A stretch of DNA of 45,539 nt from Actinomycetes bacterium (GCA_025360225.1 JANYCN010000086.1:1-45539); one strand, 5' to 3'. Shown: positions 8,038 to 17,485, counted from the stretch's first letter. Made by a program: numbers and translations. The notes: generated by a model from the letters alone, not told the origin.

Positions 8038-8045
8038 AGTATAGC
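8038..8045. promoter_or_regulatory. Overlapping divergent -10 boxes (tRNA-Pro / zincin)
   Basis: The stretch AGTATAGC reads TATACT on the minus strand (8043-8038), 11 nt before the tRNA 5' end, and TATAGC on the plus strand (8040-8045), 8 nt before ATG 8054. RNA polymerase could open only one direction at a time. Confidence 0.5.
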
Positions 8046-8053
8046 TTCTCCTG

Positions 8054-8362
8054 ATGGATCGGAAGGCGTTCGAGGTGGTTGTGCGCGACGTGCTCGCAAC
8101 GCTGCCCGCGTGGACGACGAGGCCGCTCGCGAACGTCGCCGTGCTCGTCGAGGAGCGCGACCACGACGATCCCGACCTGTACGGTGTCTACGACGACGAC
8201 GGCGTCGGCCCGGCGCGGGTCGTGATCTTCCGCCGCCCCCTCGTTGAGGACTTCCCGGACGTGGCGCAGCTGCGCGCGGAGATCCGGATCACCGTGCTCC
8301 ACGAGATCGGGCACCACTTCGGGCTCGACGAGGACCGCCTCGACGAGCTCGGCTACGGCTGA
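8054..8362 (+). CDS. Small zincin-like metallopeptidase
   Basis: 102 aa, matching the short bacterial metallopeptidase family PF06262. The HEIGHHFGLDEDRLDELGY segment near the C-terminus is the HExxH zinc motif followed by the third ligand region. It is cytoplasmic with no signal peptide; the physiological substrate of the family is poorly known. ATG 8054 has a TATAGC -10 box 8 nt upstream and no Shine-Dalgarno, so it is probably leaderless. Its 3' end overlaps the convergent proS stop by 10 bp. Confidence 0.85.
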   Translation: MDRKAFEVVVRDVLATLPAWTTRPLANVAVLVEERDHDDPDLYGVYDDDGVGPARVVIFRRPLVEDFPDVAQLRAEIRITVLHEIGHHFGLDEDRLDELGYG

Positions 8363-10071
8363 GCGGGCAACGCCTTCGCGGCCGCTACGAGGGCGGCGAG
8401 CCGGGCCGGGGCCTCGGCCGGCGTGAGCACCTCGGTCTCGCCGCTCGCGCGGTGCTTCAGCTCGATCGTGCCGTCGGTCTCGAGGCGCTTGCCGATCGTG
8501 ATCCGCAACGGCACGCCAACGAGGTCGGCGTCCTTGAACCGGACGCCGGGCGACAGCTTGCGGTCGTCGACGAAGACCTCGACGCCGAGCGTCGCGAGCG
8601 ATGCGTCCAGCTCGTCCGAGGGCGCGATCGCGTCGTCGCCGATCGGTACGATCCACACGTCGTACGGCGCGATCGCCTGCGGCCAGACGATCCCGTTCTC
8701 GTCCGAGAACTGCTCGACGGCGGATGCCAGGATCCTCGCTGGACCGATCCCGTACGAGCCCATCCAGACCGGTTTCTCAACACCGTCGTCGTCAAGGAAC
8801 GTCGCCTCCATCGGCACGGAGTAGCGAAGCCCGAGCTTGAAGATGTTGCCGACCTCGATCGCGTCCTCGATGTGCAGACGACCGCCACAGTGGACGCACG
8901 CGTCGTCGCTCTCGGCATGGCGCAGGTCGATCGGGCGGGCGTCGAAGTCGCGCCCGTGCTGCGCACCGACGAGGTGGTAGCCCGTGCGGTTGGCTCCGGC
9001 GACGTACCCGCCGTCCGTGATCGACGGGTCGATGAGGACCTCGCGGACGGCGCCTCCGCGGAGGTTGACGGCGCCGATCGATCCCGGCTCGGCGCCGAAG
9101 GCCGCGCGGATCTCGTCCGGGTGTGCCGGGCGAAACGTCGAGCCCAACGCCTTCTGCAGCTTCAGCTCGTGGAGGCGGTGGTCGCCACGCACGAGCGCGA
9201 GGACCACTCCCCCGCGCTCGTCCTCGGGCACGACGATCACCGACTTCATCGTCGCACCCTCATCGACGCCGAGCAGCGTCGCGAGCGCCGCGATCGTCGT
9301 GACGTCGGGCGTCGCGATCTCGGTCAGTGGCTGGTCGGCTGCGACGGACACCGGCCGCGCTACCGAGACGGCCATCTCGACGTTCGCCGCGTAGTCGCAG
9401 CCGTCGCACAGAACGATCCGATCCTCGCCCGCCGGCGACGGCGCCATGTACTCGTGGGCGCCGGACCCGCCCATCATGCCAACGTCCGACTCGACCTTGT
9501 AGAAGCGGATGCCGCTACGGCGGAAGATACGGTCATAGGCCAGCTCGTGCTTGGTGTAGCCCTCGTCGAGCCCTGACTTGTCGCGGTCGAGCGTGTAGGA
9601 GTCCTTCATGATGAACTCGCGTGTCCGCAGCACGCCACCCTGCGGGCGAGGCTCGTCGCGTTCCTTGATCTGGATGTGGTACCAGATCTGCGGCAGGTCA
9701 CGGTAGGAGCGGATCGCCTCGCTCGCGTGAAAGGCGATCACCTCCTCGTGCGTCATCGAGAGCACGAGGTCTCGCCCGACGCGGTCCTTCAGGTAGAACA
9801 TCTCCGGGATCCCGTAGCGCCCGGACTTCTTCCAGAGGTCGGCCGGATGGAGGACCGGCATCAGCATCTCCTGGCCGCCGATCGCGTCCATCTCCTCGCG
9901 GATGATCTGCTCGACGCGACGATGGACGCGCCAGCCAAACGGCAGGTACGACCACAGACCCGCACCGATCTGGCGGATGAACCCGGCGCGCACGAGCAGC
10001 TGGTGCGAGCGGGCGACGGCGTCGCCCGGCGCATCGCGCAGGGTTGGGAGCAGGATCCGCGACGCCCGCAT
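8353..10071 (-). CDS. proS: Prolyl-tRNA synthetase
   Basis: 572 aa class II synthetase of the bacterial type, which charges tRNA-Pro and usually edits Ala-tRNA-Pro. The N-terminal catalytic core starts MRASRILLPTLRDAPGDAV and includes class II motif 2 in LRTREFIMKDSYTLD. A YbaK-like editing insertion spans about residues 220-380, and an anticodon-binding domain is at the C-terminus. ATG 10071 overlaps the lpdA stop in TGATG, so the two are translationally coupled; co-expression of lpdA and proS is probably just operon packing. Confidence 0.96.
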   Translation of the reverse strand: MRASRILLPTLRDAPGDAVARSHQLLVRAGFIRQIGAGLWSYLPFGWRVHRRVEQIIREEMDAIGGQEMLMPVLHPADLWKKSGRYGIPEMFYLKDRVGRDLVLSMTHEEVIAFHASEAIRSYRDLPQIWYHIQIKERDEPRPQGGVLRTREFIMKDSYTLDRDKSGLDEGYTKHELAYDRIFRRSGIRFYKVESDVGMMGGSGAHEYMAPSPAGEDRIVLCDGCDYAANVEMAVSVARPVSVAADQPLTEIATPDVTTIAALATLLGVDEGATMKSVIVVPEDERGGVVLALVRGDHRLHELKLQKALGSTFRPAHPDEIRAAFGAEPGSIGAVNLRGGAVREVLIDPSITDGGYVAGANRTGYHLVGAQHGRDFDARPIDLRHAESDDACVHCGGRLHIEDAIEVGNIFKLGLRYSVPMEATFLDDDGVEKPVWMGSYGIGPARILASAVEQFSDENGIVWPQAIAPYDVWIVPIGDDAIAPSDELDASLATLGVEVFVDDRKLSPGVRFKDADLVGVPLRITIGKRLETDGTIELKHRASGETEVLTPAEAPARLAALVAAAKALPAQP

Positions 10072-11474
10072 CAGCTCGCCCGCTTCTTCGTCGGCGGGAA
10101 GTGGATCGGACGCCCGAGCGCGACGAGCGCCGCCTCCTTCAACCCCTCCGCCAGGGTCGGATGCGCGGCGATCGAGTCGGCGACCGTCTCGATCGTCGTC
10201 TCCGAGTCGATCCCGATCACGCCGGCGTTCACCAGTTCCGTCGCGTTGATGCCGACCACGACGACGCCCAGGAGCTCTCCGTAGGTCGTCTCATGGATCG
10301 TCTTCACGAACCCCGTTCGATCGGCGTACATCGCTGCGCGCGCGATCGCTGCGAACGGGAACTGGCCCGTCACGACACGGTCATCGCCGTAGCGCGCCCG
10401 CGCCTGCGCCTCCGTCAGACCGACCGCCGCGACCTCGGGATCGGTGTAGATGCACCGCGGCACGGATCCGGCGACGGTTGCGGCGTGGCCGGCGATGTTC
10501 TCCGCAGCGACCTCGCCCTCTCGGAACGCCGTGTGGGCGAGCTGCCAGTGCCCGGCGACGTCGCCAACGGCGAAGATGTGAGGAACGCTCGTGCGGCGCG
10601 CGTCATCGGTCGCGATCCCCTTCTTGTCGTACCTGACGCCGACCGTGTCGAGCCCGAGGTCCTCGACGTTCGCGCCGCGACCCGTCGCGACAAGGATCAG
10701 GTCGCCCGTCACGGTCGACGGGGCGCCGTTCTTCTCGAAGTGGAGCGTCACGCCCTCGGACGTGTCCTCGACCCGGGTGCCGCGCGCCGAGAGGTGCAGC
10801 GCGATCTTCGCCTTCTTGAACGATCGCTCGAGGGCTGCGACGGCGTCGGCGTCCTCGTTCGCGACGAGGTGATCGAGGAACTCGACGATCGTCACCTGAG
10901 AACCCAGATGAGAGAAGATCGACGCGAACTCGCAGCCGATGACGCCGCCGCCGAGCACGATCAGCCGGCGGGGGATCTCGGTAACCGCCAGCAGCCCCGT
11001 GGAGTCGACGCAGCGCGGCCCGTCAATGCCGTCAATCGCCGGACGGAGCGGCCGCGAACCTGTCGCGATCACCGCGTGCTTGAACCGGACAGGCTCGGCA
11101 CCATCGACGACGATCTCGTTCGGGCCGCTAAACCGTCCTCTTCCGCGCACCACGACCGCGCCGTTCGCCTTCAAGAGACCACCGACGCCGCTCACCATCG
11201 TGTCGATGATGCCCTGCTTGTTCGCCTGAACCTGCGTCCAGTCGACCGACACCTCGCCGACGCGGACACCGAGCTGCGCGAACGTGTGATGCGCGTCCTT
11301 GACGGCGTGCGCAGACTGCACCCAGGCCTTCGTCGGGATGCAGCCAACGTTCAGGCACGTGCCGCCGAGGCTTCCCTGCTCGATCACCGCCACGCTCAGC
11401 CCGAGCTGGCACGCACGGATCGCGGCGGGGTATCCCCCTGGGCCCCCACCGAGCACTGCGACGTCGACGTCCAT
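10071..11474 (-). CDS. lpdA: Dihydrolipoamide dehydrogenase (E3)
   Basis: 467 aa flavoprotein that reoxidises lipoyl groups of 2-oxo acid dehydrogenase complexes. The FAD-binding GGGPGGYPAA motif is at residues 9-18, the redox disulfide is in GGTCLNVGCIPTKA, and the NAD-binding GGGVIGCEFA and active-site His in AAHPTLAEGLKEA are also present. It probably serves the E1/E2 operon at 14155-17428 on the same strand, although two genes lie between. ATG 11474 is preceded by GGAGGAG 12 nt upstream, and a TAGACT box lies about 40 nt upstream. This is one of the few genes here with a conventional leader. Confidence 0.95.
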   Translation of the reverse strand: MDVDVAVLGGGPGGYPAAIRACQLGLSVAVIEQGSLGGTCLNVGCIPTKAWVQSAHAVKDAHHTFAQLGVRVGEVSVDWTQVQANKQGIIDTMVSGVGGLLKANGAVVVRGRGRFSGPNEIVVDGAEPVRFKHAVIATGSRPLRPAIDGIDGPRCVDSTGLLAVTEIPRRLIVLGGGVIGCEFASIFSHLGSQVTIVEFLDHLVANEDADAVAALERSFKKAKIALHLSARGTRVEDTSEGVTLHFEKNGAPSTVTGDLILVATGRGANVEDLGLDTVGVRYDKKGIATDDARRTSVPHIFAVGDVAGHWQLAHTAFREGEVAAENIAGHAATVAGSVPRCIYTDPEVAAVGLTEAQARARYGDDRVVTGQFPFAAIARAAMYADRTGFVKTIHETTYGELLGVVVVGINATELVNAGVIGIDSETTIETVADSIAAHPTLAEGLKEAALVALGRPIHFPPTKKRAS

Positions 11475-11577
11475 ACGATTACGGCTCCTCCGGAACGGGA
11501 ACGACCACCCTGAGTCTAGTCCAGAGCCCGATCCGGCTCGGCGGCTCTCACCGGCCTCGGCCCTCGCGCCAGACGAG

Positions 11578-11583
11578 TAGGAT
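11578..11583 (+). promoter_or_regulatory. -10 box TAGGAT of acyltransferase gene
   Basis: TAGGAT, 6 nt before ATG 11590; leaderless start predicted. Confidence 0.5.
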
Positions 11584-11589
11584 GCCCTA

Positions 11590-13683
11590 ATGCGCGCCTC
11601 CGTGACGCTGCCGGAGGCCGGTGCCCAGCGATCCGGCACGCCGCCCGAGCCGGCCGTGTTCCGCCCCGACGTCGAGGGTCTCCGCGCGATCGCGGTCACG
11701 CTCGTCGTGCTCTATCACGCTGGCGTCTCCGCCGTCCCGGGAGGCTACGTCGGCGTGGACGTCTTCTACGTGATCTCCGGCTTCCTGATCACGGGCCTCC
11801 TCGCGCGGGAGATCGAGAGCACGGGAAGGATCTCGCTCCGCGGGTTCTGGGCCCGTCGCGTGCGGCGGTTGTTACCGGTCTCGACGATCGTGCTGATCAC
11901 GACCGCGATCGCGACAGCATCGGTTTACGCCGGCGTCGACCGGCCGAGCGTTGGCGCGGACATCAGGGCAGCCGCTCTGTACGTCTCGAACTGGCGGTTC
12001 GCTGCGAACGCCGTCGACTACCTCGGTGCTGATGCCGCGTTGAGCCCGGTGATCCACTACTGGTCGCTGAGCGTCGAGGAGCAGTTCTACCTCTGCTGGC
12101 CCGTGCTCCTGGTCCTTCTGACGCGGCTCGCCGGAAGGCGGTGGCTCCCGGTCGTCCGGGTCGCGATCCTCCTGATTGGGATCGGGTCCTTCACGACCTC
12201 GGTCGTCCTGACCCGCTCGGAGGCGACGAGCGCCTACTACGGGCTCCACACCCGAGCGTGGGAGCTCGCCGTCGGAGCGGCGCTCGCGCTCTGGGGCCGG
12301 GACGTCGCGCGCCTCGTGTCGCGCCGTCTTGCGGCGTTCCTCAGCACCGCTGCGCTCGTGCTGATCGCGTACGCGGCCTTGCGATACTCGACCTCGACCC
12401 CGTTTCCGGGCTCCGCGGCGCTCGTGCCTGTGCTTGGGGCCGCCGCACTGCTCGCGTCTGGCGCGCGCGGCGTTGCACCCGGCCTCGGACGGCTCCTGGT
12501 CGCCACGCCGATCACCTACGTCGGGCGGATCTCCTATGCCTGGTACCTCTGGCACTGGCCCGTCCTCGTCCTCCTGCGTGCGCGCGCCGGCACGTCCTGG
12601 CGCGTGGACGCGATCGCCGTCACCGCCTCGTTCTTGCTCGCCGCGATCAGCGGCGTGCTCGTCGAACGACCGGTCAGGGAGGCCCGTTGGCTGCGCCGCC
12701 ATGCCGGATCGACCCTGGCGCTGGGAGCCGTCCTGACGATCGTCCCTGTGCTGGTCGTCGGGCCGGTGCTCGCTGCGCCACCCGTCAGACACCGCCAGCC
12801 GACGTCAATCACGCAGGCGAGCGTCTCGATCCGGCCGGCAACGCGCGACGTCGTCCTCGCGATGACCCCGACTGGCGCGACCGGCGACATCGGCTGGGTG
12901 CAGAACGGGTGCTACGGCCACGTCTACACGCCGTCCGCGCCGTCCGCGTGCACCTTCGGGGACCTCGCCGGGAAGAGCGCCCTCGTGCTGCTCGGCGACT
13001 CGCACGCCGCCGCCCTCGCACCGGCGGTCATCGCGCTCGGGCGTCTGCGTGACCAGCGGGTGCTGGTCTGGGCGAAGCCAGGCTGCCCGTTCATCGACGT
13101 TCCGATGTGGTACGTGGAGCAGAACCGGGCGCTCATCGAGTGCACGGCCTGGCGCAGCAACGTCCTTGCGCTCCTGCGCGGCAGCGGTGAGATCGACTCG
13201 ATCCTTCTCGCGCGGAGCTGGTTCGAGCGCACGCGCGTCCGCGACCGCTCCGGCGGAGCGCTGTCAGATGAGGCGTTCGGTCGGGCATGGGCCGCTGCCA
13301 CGGCACGGATGCTCGTAACTCTCGCGCCTCTCGCCCGTCACGTGTACCTCGTCGCCGACGTGCCGGCCGCGCCGTCCAGCGTGCCGCGCTGCGTGTCCGC
13401 CAACCTCGATGACGTCTCGCGATGCAACTTCTCCCGTCAGGCGGGAGCGCATCCGGACAGCGCGCTGCTGCGGGAAGAGGCCGGCCCGGCTCGTGTCGGG
13501 CACGCGCGATTCGTCGATCTGACACCGCTCCTGTGCACCGCCACGGTCTGTCCCGGCGTCACGTCGGACGGCCTGATCGTGTACATCGACAAGAACCACC
13601 TGACGCGGACGTTCAGCGCTTCGCTCGGGCTGCTCCTCGAGCGTGCGATCGCGCAGGCGACCGCGTCACCGCCAACGCGGTGA
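11590..13683 (+). CDS. Acyltransferase-3 / SGNH fusion (OafA/YrhL-like O-acetyltransferase)
   Basis: 697 aa. The N-terminal AT3 domain (about 25-385) has ten or so membrane segments, RPDVEGLRAIAV at the start, the YVGVDVFYVISGFLIT motif and the WSLSVEEQFYLCWP motif, all hallmarks of OafA-type enzymes that move acetyl groups across the membrane. The extracytoplasmic C-terminal SGNH domain (about 430-690) shows the catalytic Ser in LLGDSHAAALAP and the late His in KNHLT. It should O-acylate a cell-surface or secreted glycan; the acceptor is unknown. It ends 6 bp from the convergent CBS gene. Confidence 0.9.
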   Translation: MRASVTLPEAGAQRSGTPPEPAVFRPDVEGLRAIAVTLVVLYHAGVSAVPGGYVGVDVFYVISGFLITGLLAREIESTGRISLRGFWARRVRRLLPVSTIVLITTAIATASVYAGVDRPSVGADIRAAALYVSNWRFAANAVDYLGADAALSPVIHYWSLSVEEQFYLCWPVLLVLLTRLAGRRWLPVVRVAILLIGIGSFTTSVVLTRSEATSAYYGLHTRAWELAVGAALALWGRDVARLVSRRLAAFLSTAALVLIAYAALRYSTSTPFPGSAALVPVLGAAALLASGARGVAPGLGRLLVATPITYVGRISYAWYLWHWPVLVLLRARAGTSWRVDAIAVTASFLLAAISGVLVERPVREARWLRRHAGSTLALGAVLTIVPVLVVGPVLAAPPVRHRQPTSITQASVSIRPATRDVVLAMTPTGATGDIGWVQNGCYGHVYTPSAPSACTFGDLAGKSALVLLGDSHAAALAPAVIALGRLRDQRVLVWAKPGCPFIDVPMWYVEQNRALIECTAWRSNVLALLRGSGEIDSILLARSWFERTRVRDRSGGALSDEAFGRAWAAATARMLVTLAPLARHVYLVADVPAAPSSVPRCVSANLDDVSRCNFSRQAGAHPDSALLREEAGPARVGHARFVDLTPLLCTATVCPGVTSDGLIVYIDKNHLTRTFSASLGLLLERAIAQATASPPTR

Positions 13684-13689
13684 TGCGGC

Positions 13690-14145
13690 TCAGGCCGCGC
13701 CGGTACGCATGCGGTGGATCGTCGCGAGCAGCTCCGCCGTGTCGACGTCATCGTGTCCATCGAACGCGCCGTGGCGCAAGCGAAGGGCCGCCCATGCCAT
13801 CAGGTCACGCATCGAGATCATCCCGATCACCCGACCGTGCTCGACGATCGGCAGGTGCCGAAAGTGCCCGTCGACCATCATCGCCATCGCCTCGGGCAGA
13901 GACGTCGACGCTGAGGCGATCAGCACGTGGCGGGTCATGCGGTCGGCGACGGTGGCGCCCGGTTCCGCGCCTGCCGAGAGGTAGCGCAGAAGGTCGCGCT
14001 CCGAGATCATGCCGGTAAGCGCGCCGCCCTCGAGAACGACCGCCGCACCGGTGTCGATCTCGATCATCTGGCGTGCGGCCTCGGCGATCGAGACGTCTGG
14101 CGCGACCGAGGCGAACGTCGTCGCCATGATGTCCGCGAGGTCCAT
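13690..14145 (-). CDS. CBS-domain pair protein
   Basis: 151 aa made of two CBS motifs (about 5-60 and 70-125), which fold together as a Bateman module and usually bind adenine nucleotides. MISERDLLRYL and MISMRDLMAW are the end motifs of the two repeats. No attached enzyme domain is present, so it may act as a free regulator; the target is unknown. It lies just downstream of the pyruvate dehydrogenase E2 gene and has its own TAGCAT -10 box overlapping the E2 stop, 6 nt before ATG 14145. Confidence 0.88.
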   Translation of the reverse strand: MDLADIMATTFASVAPDVSIAEAARQMIEIDTGAAVVLEGGALTGMISERDLLRYLSAGAEPGATVADRMTRHVLIASASTSLPEAMAMMVDGHFRHLPIVEHGRVIGMISMRDLMAWAALRLRHGAFDGHDDVDTAELLATIHRMRTGAA

Positions 14146-14151
14146 GCGGTG

Positions 14152-14157
14152 ATGCTA
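14152..14157 (-). promoter_or_regulatory. -10 box TAGCAT of CBS gene
   Basis: On the minus strand, 6 nt before ATG 14145, overlapping the TAG stop of the E2 gene. Confidence 0.45.
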
Positions 14158-15369
14158 GCCGACGAGCAGGATCGGAGCTTCCAGGTAGCGCTGGACGGAC
14201 TGAAGGAAGCGAGCCCCGTCGGCGCCCGAGGACGACCGGTGGTCAGCGGAGAGCGTCAGGTTCATGATCGGTCGAATCGCGATCGACCCGGCCACCGGAA
14301 CGGCGCGTTCGATCGTCGCGCCGACCGCCAGGATGCCTGGCTCGGGCGGGTTGATGATCGCGGCGAAGTGCGCCACGCCGAACATGCCGAGGTTTGAGAC
14401 GGTGAACGTTCCGCCCTCGATCTCCGGCTGGCGCAGCTGCCCGGTGCGGGCACGCTTTGCCAGGTCGCGCGCCTCGCTCGCAACCTGGCGGAGGGTCTTT
14501 CGCTCGACCTCCCGGATCACCGGAACGATCAGGCCGTCGTCGAGCGCGACGGCGATACCGACGTTCGCGTGTGGGTGATAGGCGACCTTCCCGCCGATCC
14601 ACGAGCGGTGGAACTGCCGGTTGTCGTGAAGCGCGAGCCCGCACGCCCGCACGATCAGATCGTTCACCGACACCTTCTCGCCGGTGGCAGCGAGGGCGGC
14701 GTTCAGCTCCGCCCGCGTCGTCATCGCCCGGGTCATGTCGATCTCCGCGGTGAGGTAGAAGTGCGGCACGGTGGCCTTCGCCTCGGACATGCGACGCGCG
14801 ATCACCGTCTGGATCCGGGTGGCGTCGACGACCTCGGCCTCGGCGGGTGGTGCGACGGGCGCGACCGCCCGCGGCGGCGGAAGCTCCTCGCGCCGACCGG
14901 CTCGGGCGATCAGCCGCTCGACGTCTGTGCGGACCACGCGGCCGTCGGGTCCCGACCCGCGGCCCGCCAGCTCGCGTAGGTCGACGCCCGACTCCTCCGC
15001 GATGCGTCGTGCGATCGGGCTCGCCTTGACTGGTGCGGTCGTCACGCGGGGCGTGGCGGGCGCCGAGCTGGCGCCGACGGGCGCAGTGACGCTCGTGTGG
15101 TCAGCGGCGGGGCGAGGCGTGATCGCCTCGCCAGGTTCGCCGACGATCGCGATCGGCGCACCCAGCTCGGCCGTCTCACCGTCGGCGACGAGGATCGCGA
15201 GGATGGTGCCGTCGAGGTCTGACTGGTACTCCATCGTCGCCTTGTCGGTCTCGATCTCCGCCACGACGTCGCCGGAGGCAACCAGGTCGCCCTCGTGCTT
15301 GATCCAGCGTGCGACCGTCCCACGCTCCATCGTGTCGGAGAGGCGGGGCATCACCAGCTCGTCTGCCAT
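14155..15369 (-). CDS. pdhC: Dihydrolipoamide acyltransferase (E2), altered active-site motif
   Basis: 404 aa core of the 2-oxo acid dehydrogenase complex. One lipoyl domain lies at residues 1-75 (lipoyl Lys in ETDKATMEY), then an Ala/Pro linker, a peripheral-subunit-binding domain (about 115-155, SPIARRIAEESGVDL) and the catalytic domain (about 180-404). The usual DHRxxDG motif reads DHRSSSG: the catalytic His is kept but the conserved Asp is Ser (codon 14227-14229). ATG 15369 overlaps the E1beta stop in TGATG. The symbol is by analogy; a branched-chain complex is possible, though the E1 sequences look like pyruvate type. Confidence 0.9.
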   Translation of the reverse strand: MADELVMPRLSDTMERGTVARWIKHEGDLVASGDVVAEIETDKATMEYQSDLDGTILAILVADGETAELGAPIAIVGEPGEAITPRPAADHTSVTAPVGASSAPATPRVTTAPVKASPIARRIAEESGVDLRELAGRGSGPDGRVVRTDVERLIARAGRREELPPPRAVAPVAPPAEAEVVDATRIQTVIARRMSEAKATVPHFYLTAEIDMTRAMTTRAELNAALAATGEKVSVNDLIVRACGLALHDNRQFHRSWIGGKVAYHPHANVGIAVALDDGLIVPVIREVERKTLRQVASEARDLAKRARTGQLRQPEIEGGTFTVSNLGMFGVAHFAAIINPPEPGILAVGATIERAVPVAGSIAIRPIMNLTLSADHRSSSGADGARFLQSVQRYLEAPILLVG

Positions 15370-16364
15370 CAGAGCACCCCGCACTCGGCGAGGAGCCCGC
15401 GGGCAGCCGCCTCGATCTTCTCCTCGAGCGGCATCGCGGCCAGCTCGAGCGACTTCGCGTACGGCATCGGCACCTCGGCGGAGCCGACGCGTTCGACCGG
15501 TGCATCGAGGTCGTCAAAGCAGGCACGGTGGACGCGCGCGGCGATCTCCGCCGAGATTCCGAAGGTCGCCCAGCCCTCCTCGGCGACGAGGCAGCGGCTG
15601 GTCTTCCGCACCGACTCGATCACCGTGTCGACGTCGAGCGGCCGCAACGACCGCAGGTCGATCACCTCGGCCTCGATCCCCGACTGAGCGAGGCGGTCAG
15701 CGACCGTCAGGCAGCGCCGGACGGTGTAGGAGTGCGAGACGATGGTGATGTCGCCACCCTCGCGAACGACCTTCGCGACGCCGATCGGGATCGCGCCATC
15801 ACCGGCCGTGGTGTCGAGCGGGCCCGTGAGGTTGTACAGGACGAGGTTCTCCATGAAGAGCACCGGGTCATCGTCGCGGATCGCGCTCTTCAGCAGCCCA
15901 TACGCGTCGGCCGGGGACGCCGGCGACACCACCTTCAGCCCGGGCGTGTGTGCGAAGAACACCTCGAGGCTCTGCGAGTGCTGCGCTGTGAGCTGCGCGC
16001 CCGCTCCCCCAGGCGTGCGGATCACCATCGGCACCTTCACCTTGCCGCCGAACATCTGGCTGACCTTCGCCGCGTGGTTCACGACCATGTCCATCGCGAC
16101 GAGGATGAAGTTCACCGTCATGATCTCGACGACGGGCCGAAGCCCGAGCATCGCGGCGCCAACTCCTGCGCCAACGAACCCCTCCTCGGAGATCGGCGTC
16201 TCACGCACGCGCTTTGGCCCCCACTTCTTCCAAAGCCCTGCGGTGACCTTGTATGAGCCCTCGAACCGTCCGATCTCCTCGCCCATCAAGAAGACGTTCG
16301 GGTCCCGGGCGAGCTCCTCGTCTAGCGCGAGCCGCAACGCCTCGCGGTAGGTCACGTCCGCCAT
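15369..16364 (-). CDS. pdhB: 2-oxo acid (pyruvate) dehydrogenase E1 beta subunit
   Basis: 331 aa. E1beta pairs with E1alpha to decarboxylate pyruvate with thiamine diphosphate. Typical segments are FLMGEEIGRFEGSYKVT, RVRETPISEEGFVGAG, VIRTPGGAGAQLTAQHSQSLE and the C-terminal DLRSLRPLD. The start lies inside the end of E1alpha (13-nt overlap) and the stop overlaps the E2 start, so the three subunits are made as one coupled operon. Confidence 0.94.
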   Translation of the reverse strand: MADVTYREALRLALDEELARDPNVFLMGEEIGRFEGSYKVTAGLWKKWGPKRVRETPISEEGFVGAGVGAAMLGLRPVVEIMTVNFILVAMDMVVNHAAKVSQMFGGKVKVPMVIRTPGGAGAQLTAQHSQSLEVFFAHTPGLKVVSPASPADAYGLLKSAIRDDDPVLFMENLVLYNLTGPLDTTAGDGAIPIGVAKVVREGGDITIVSHSYTVRRCLTVADRLAQSGIEAEVIDLRSLRPLDVDTVIESVRKTSRCLVAEEGWATFGISAEIAARVHRACFDDLDAPVERVGSAEVPMPYAKSLELAAMPLEEKIEAAARGLLAECGVL

Positions 16365-17428
16365 CCGCGCGTCTCCCTCCGCTCGCCGAACGGGCCAGCC
16401 GTGTCCATCCGGGCGAACTGGGCCGCGGTGCCAGGATCGCCATACACGTTGTCGTACAGGTTCGCGACTGTTGGCGTCGCTGCGGCGGCAGCGAACTTGA
16501 TCGCCTCGGTCACGGTGGCGTCAACCTCGCGGCGCAGCTCCGAGACGTCACCGACGTCAAGCGTGCCGGCCTCGATCGCCTGGTGTTCGAAGCGCGCGAT
16601 CGGGTCGCGCGTGCGCCACTCCGCGATCTCGTCCGCGCTGCGGTACACCTTCCCGGCGTCTGCAACGGAGTGTCCGCGCCACCGGTACGTGCACGTCTCC
16701 AGCAGCGAGGGCCGTCGGTCCCTCCGCGCCATCGTCAGCAGACGGGTCGTCGCCTCGTGAACGGCGAGGACGTCGTTCCCGTCGACCCGCTCACCGTGCA
16801 TCTCGTAGGCAGCAGCACGCTTCCACAGCTCGGTCTCACCTGACGCCATCGCGACGGAGGTACCCATGCCGTACAGGTTGTTCGTGATCTGGAAGATGAT
16901 CGGCAGGTTCCAGACGGCGGCGAGGTTGAGCGCCTCGTGAAACGCTCCGGTGTTCGTCGCACCGTCGCCGAACTGGCACAGCACGGCGCCGTCAGAGCCG
17001 GTGTAGTCGAGCGCGAGGGCGGCACCCGCTGCGATCGGCAGCTGGCCGCCGACGATCCCCCAGCCACCAAGGAAGCGCCGCTCGACGTCGAGCAGGTGCA
17101 TCGAGCCACCGTAACCGCCAGCAACCCCGGCCGCCTTGCCGAACAGCTCCGCCATCACGGCACCTGGGTCAGACCCCACGGCCAGCGCCGTTCCGTGGTC
17201 GCGATAGCTGGCGAACAGGTAGTCGTGGTCGCCGAGCGGATCAACTGCGCCGACGGTGGCTGCCTCCTCGCCGATCGCAAGGTGGCAGTAACCACCGATC
17301 CGTGCTCGTGTGTACTGCTCCTCCGTCCGCTCCTCGAACCGTCGGATCAGCACCATCGATCGGAGCAAGCGATGCGCCGCGTCGCGGTCGTGGAGGAGCA
17401 GGTGAGAGTGTTCGACTGAGCTTGCCAA
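16352..17428 (-). CDS. pdhA: Pyruvate dehydrogenase E1 alpha subunit
   Basis: About 358 aa. ThDP-binding signature GDGATNTGAFHEALN running to NNLYGMGTS, substrate-channel segment GGYCHLAIGEEA and phosphorylation-loop region YRWRGHSVADAGKVYR are all present; NLYGMGTS favours pyruvate over branched-chain substrates. The start is uncertain. TTG 17428 (GGAGG 12 nt upstream) keeps the conserved helix before RRFEE, whereas ATG 17356 would remove 24 residues of it. First gene of the E1alpha-E1beta-E2 operon, divergent from the gene at 17486. Confidence 0.9.
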   Translation of the reverse strand: MASSVEHSHLLLHDRDAAHRLLRSMVLIRRFEERTEEQYTRARIGGYCHLAIGEEAATVGAVDPLGDHDYLFASYRDHGTALAVGSDPGAVMAELFGKAAGVAGGYGGSMHLLDVERRFLGGWGIVGGQLPIAAGAALALDYTGSDGAVLCQFGDGATNTGAFHEALNLAAVWNLPIIFQITNNLYGMGTSVAMASGETELWKRAAAYEMHGERVDGNDVLAVHEATTRLLTMARRDRRPSLLETCTYRWRGHSVADAGKVYRSADEIAEWRTRDPIARFEHQAIEAGTLDVGDVSELRREVDATVTEAIKFAAAAATPTVANLYDNVYGDPGTAAQFARMDTAGPFGERRETRGWRT

Positions 17429-17472
17429 GTGCGTGTGGGCCTCCGTCCGACGGTAGCAGGTTTCCCTGCCGG

Positions 17473-17478
17473 TAGACT
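17473..17478 (+). promoter_or_regulatory. -10 box TAGACT of the 17486 gene
   Basis: TAGACT, 7 nt before ATG 17486; leaderless start predicted. Confidence 0.5.
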
Positions 17479-17485
17479 TTCGCTC

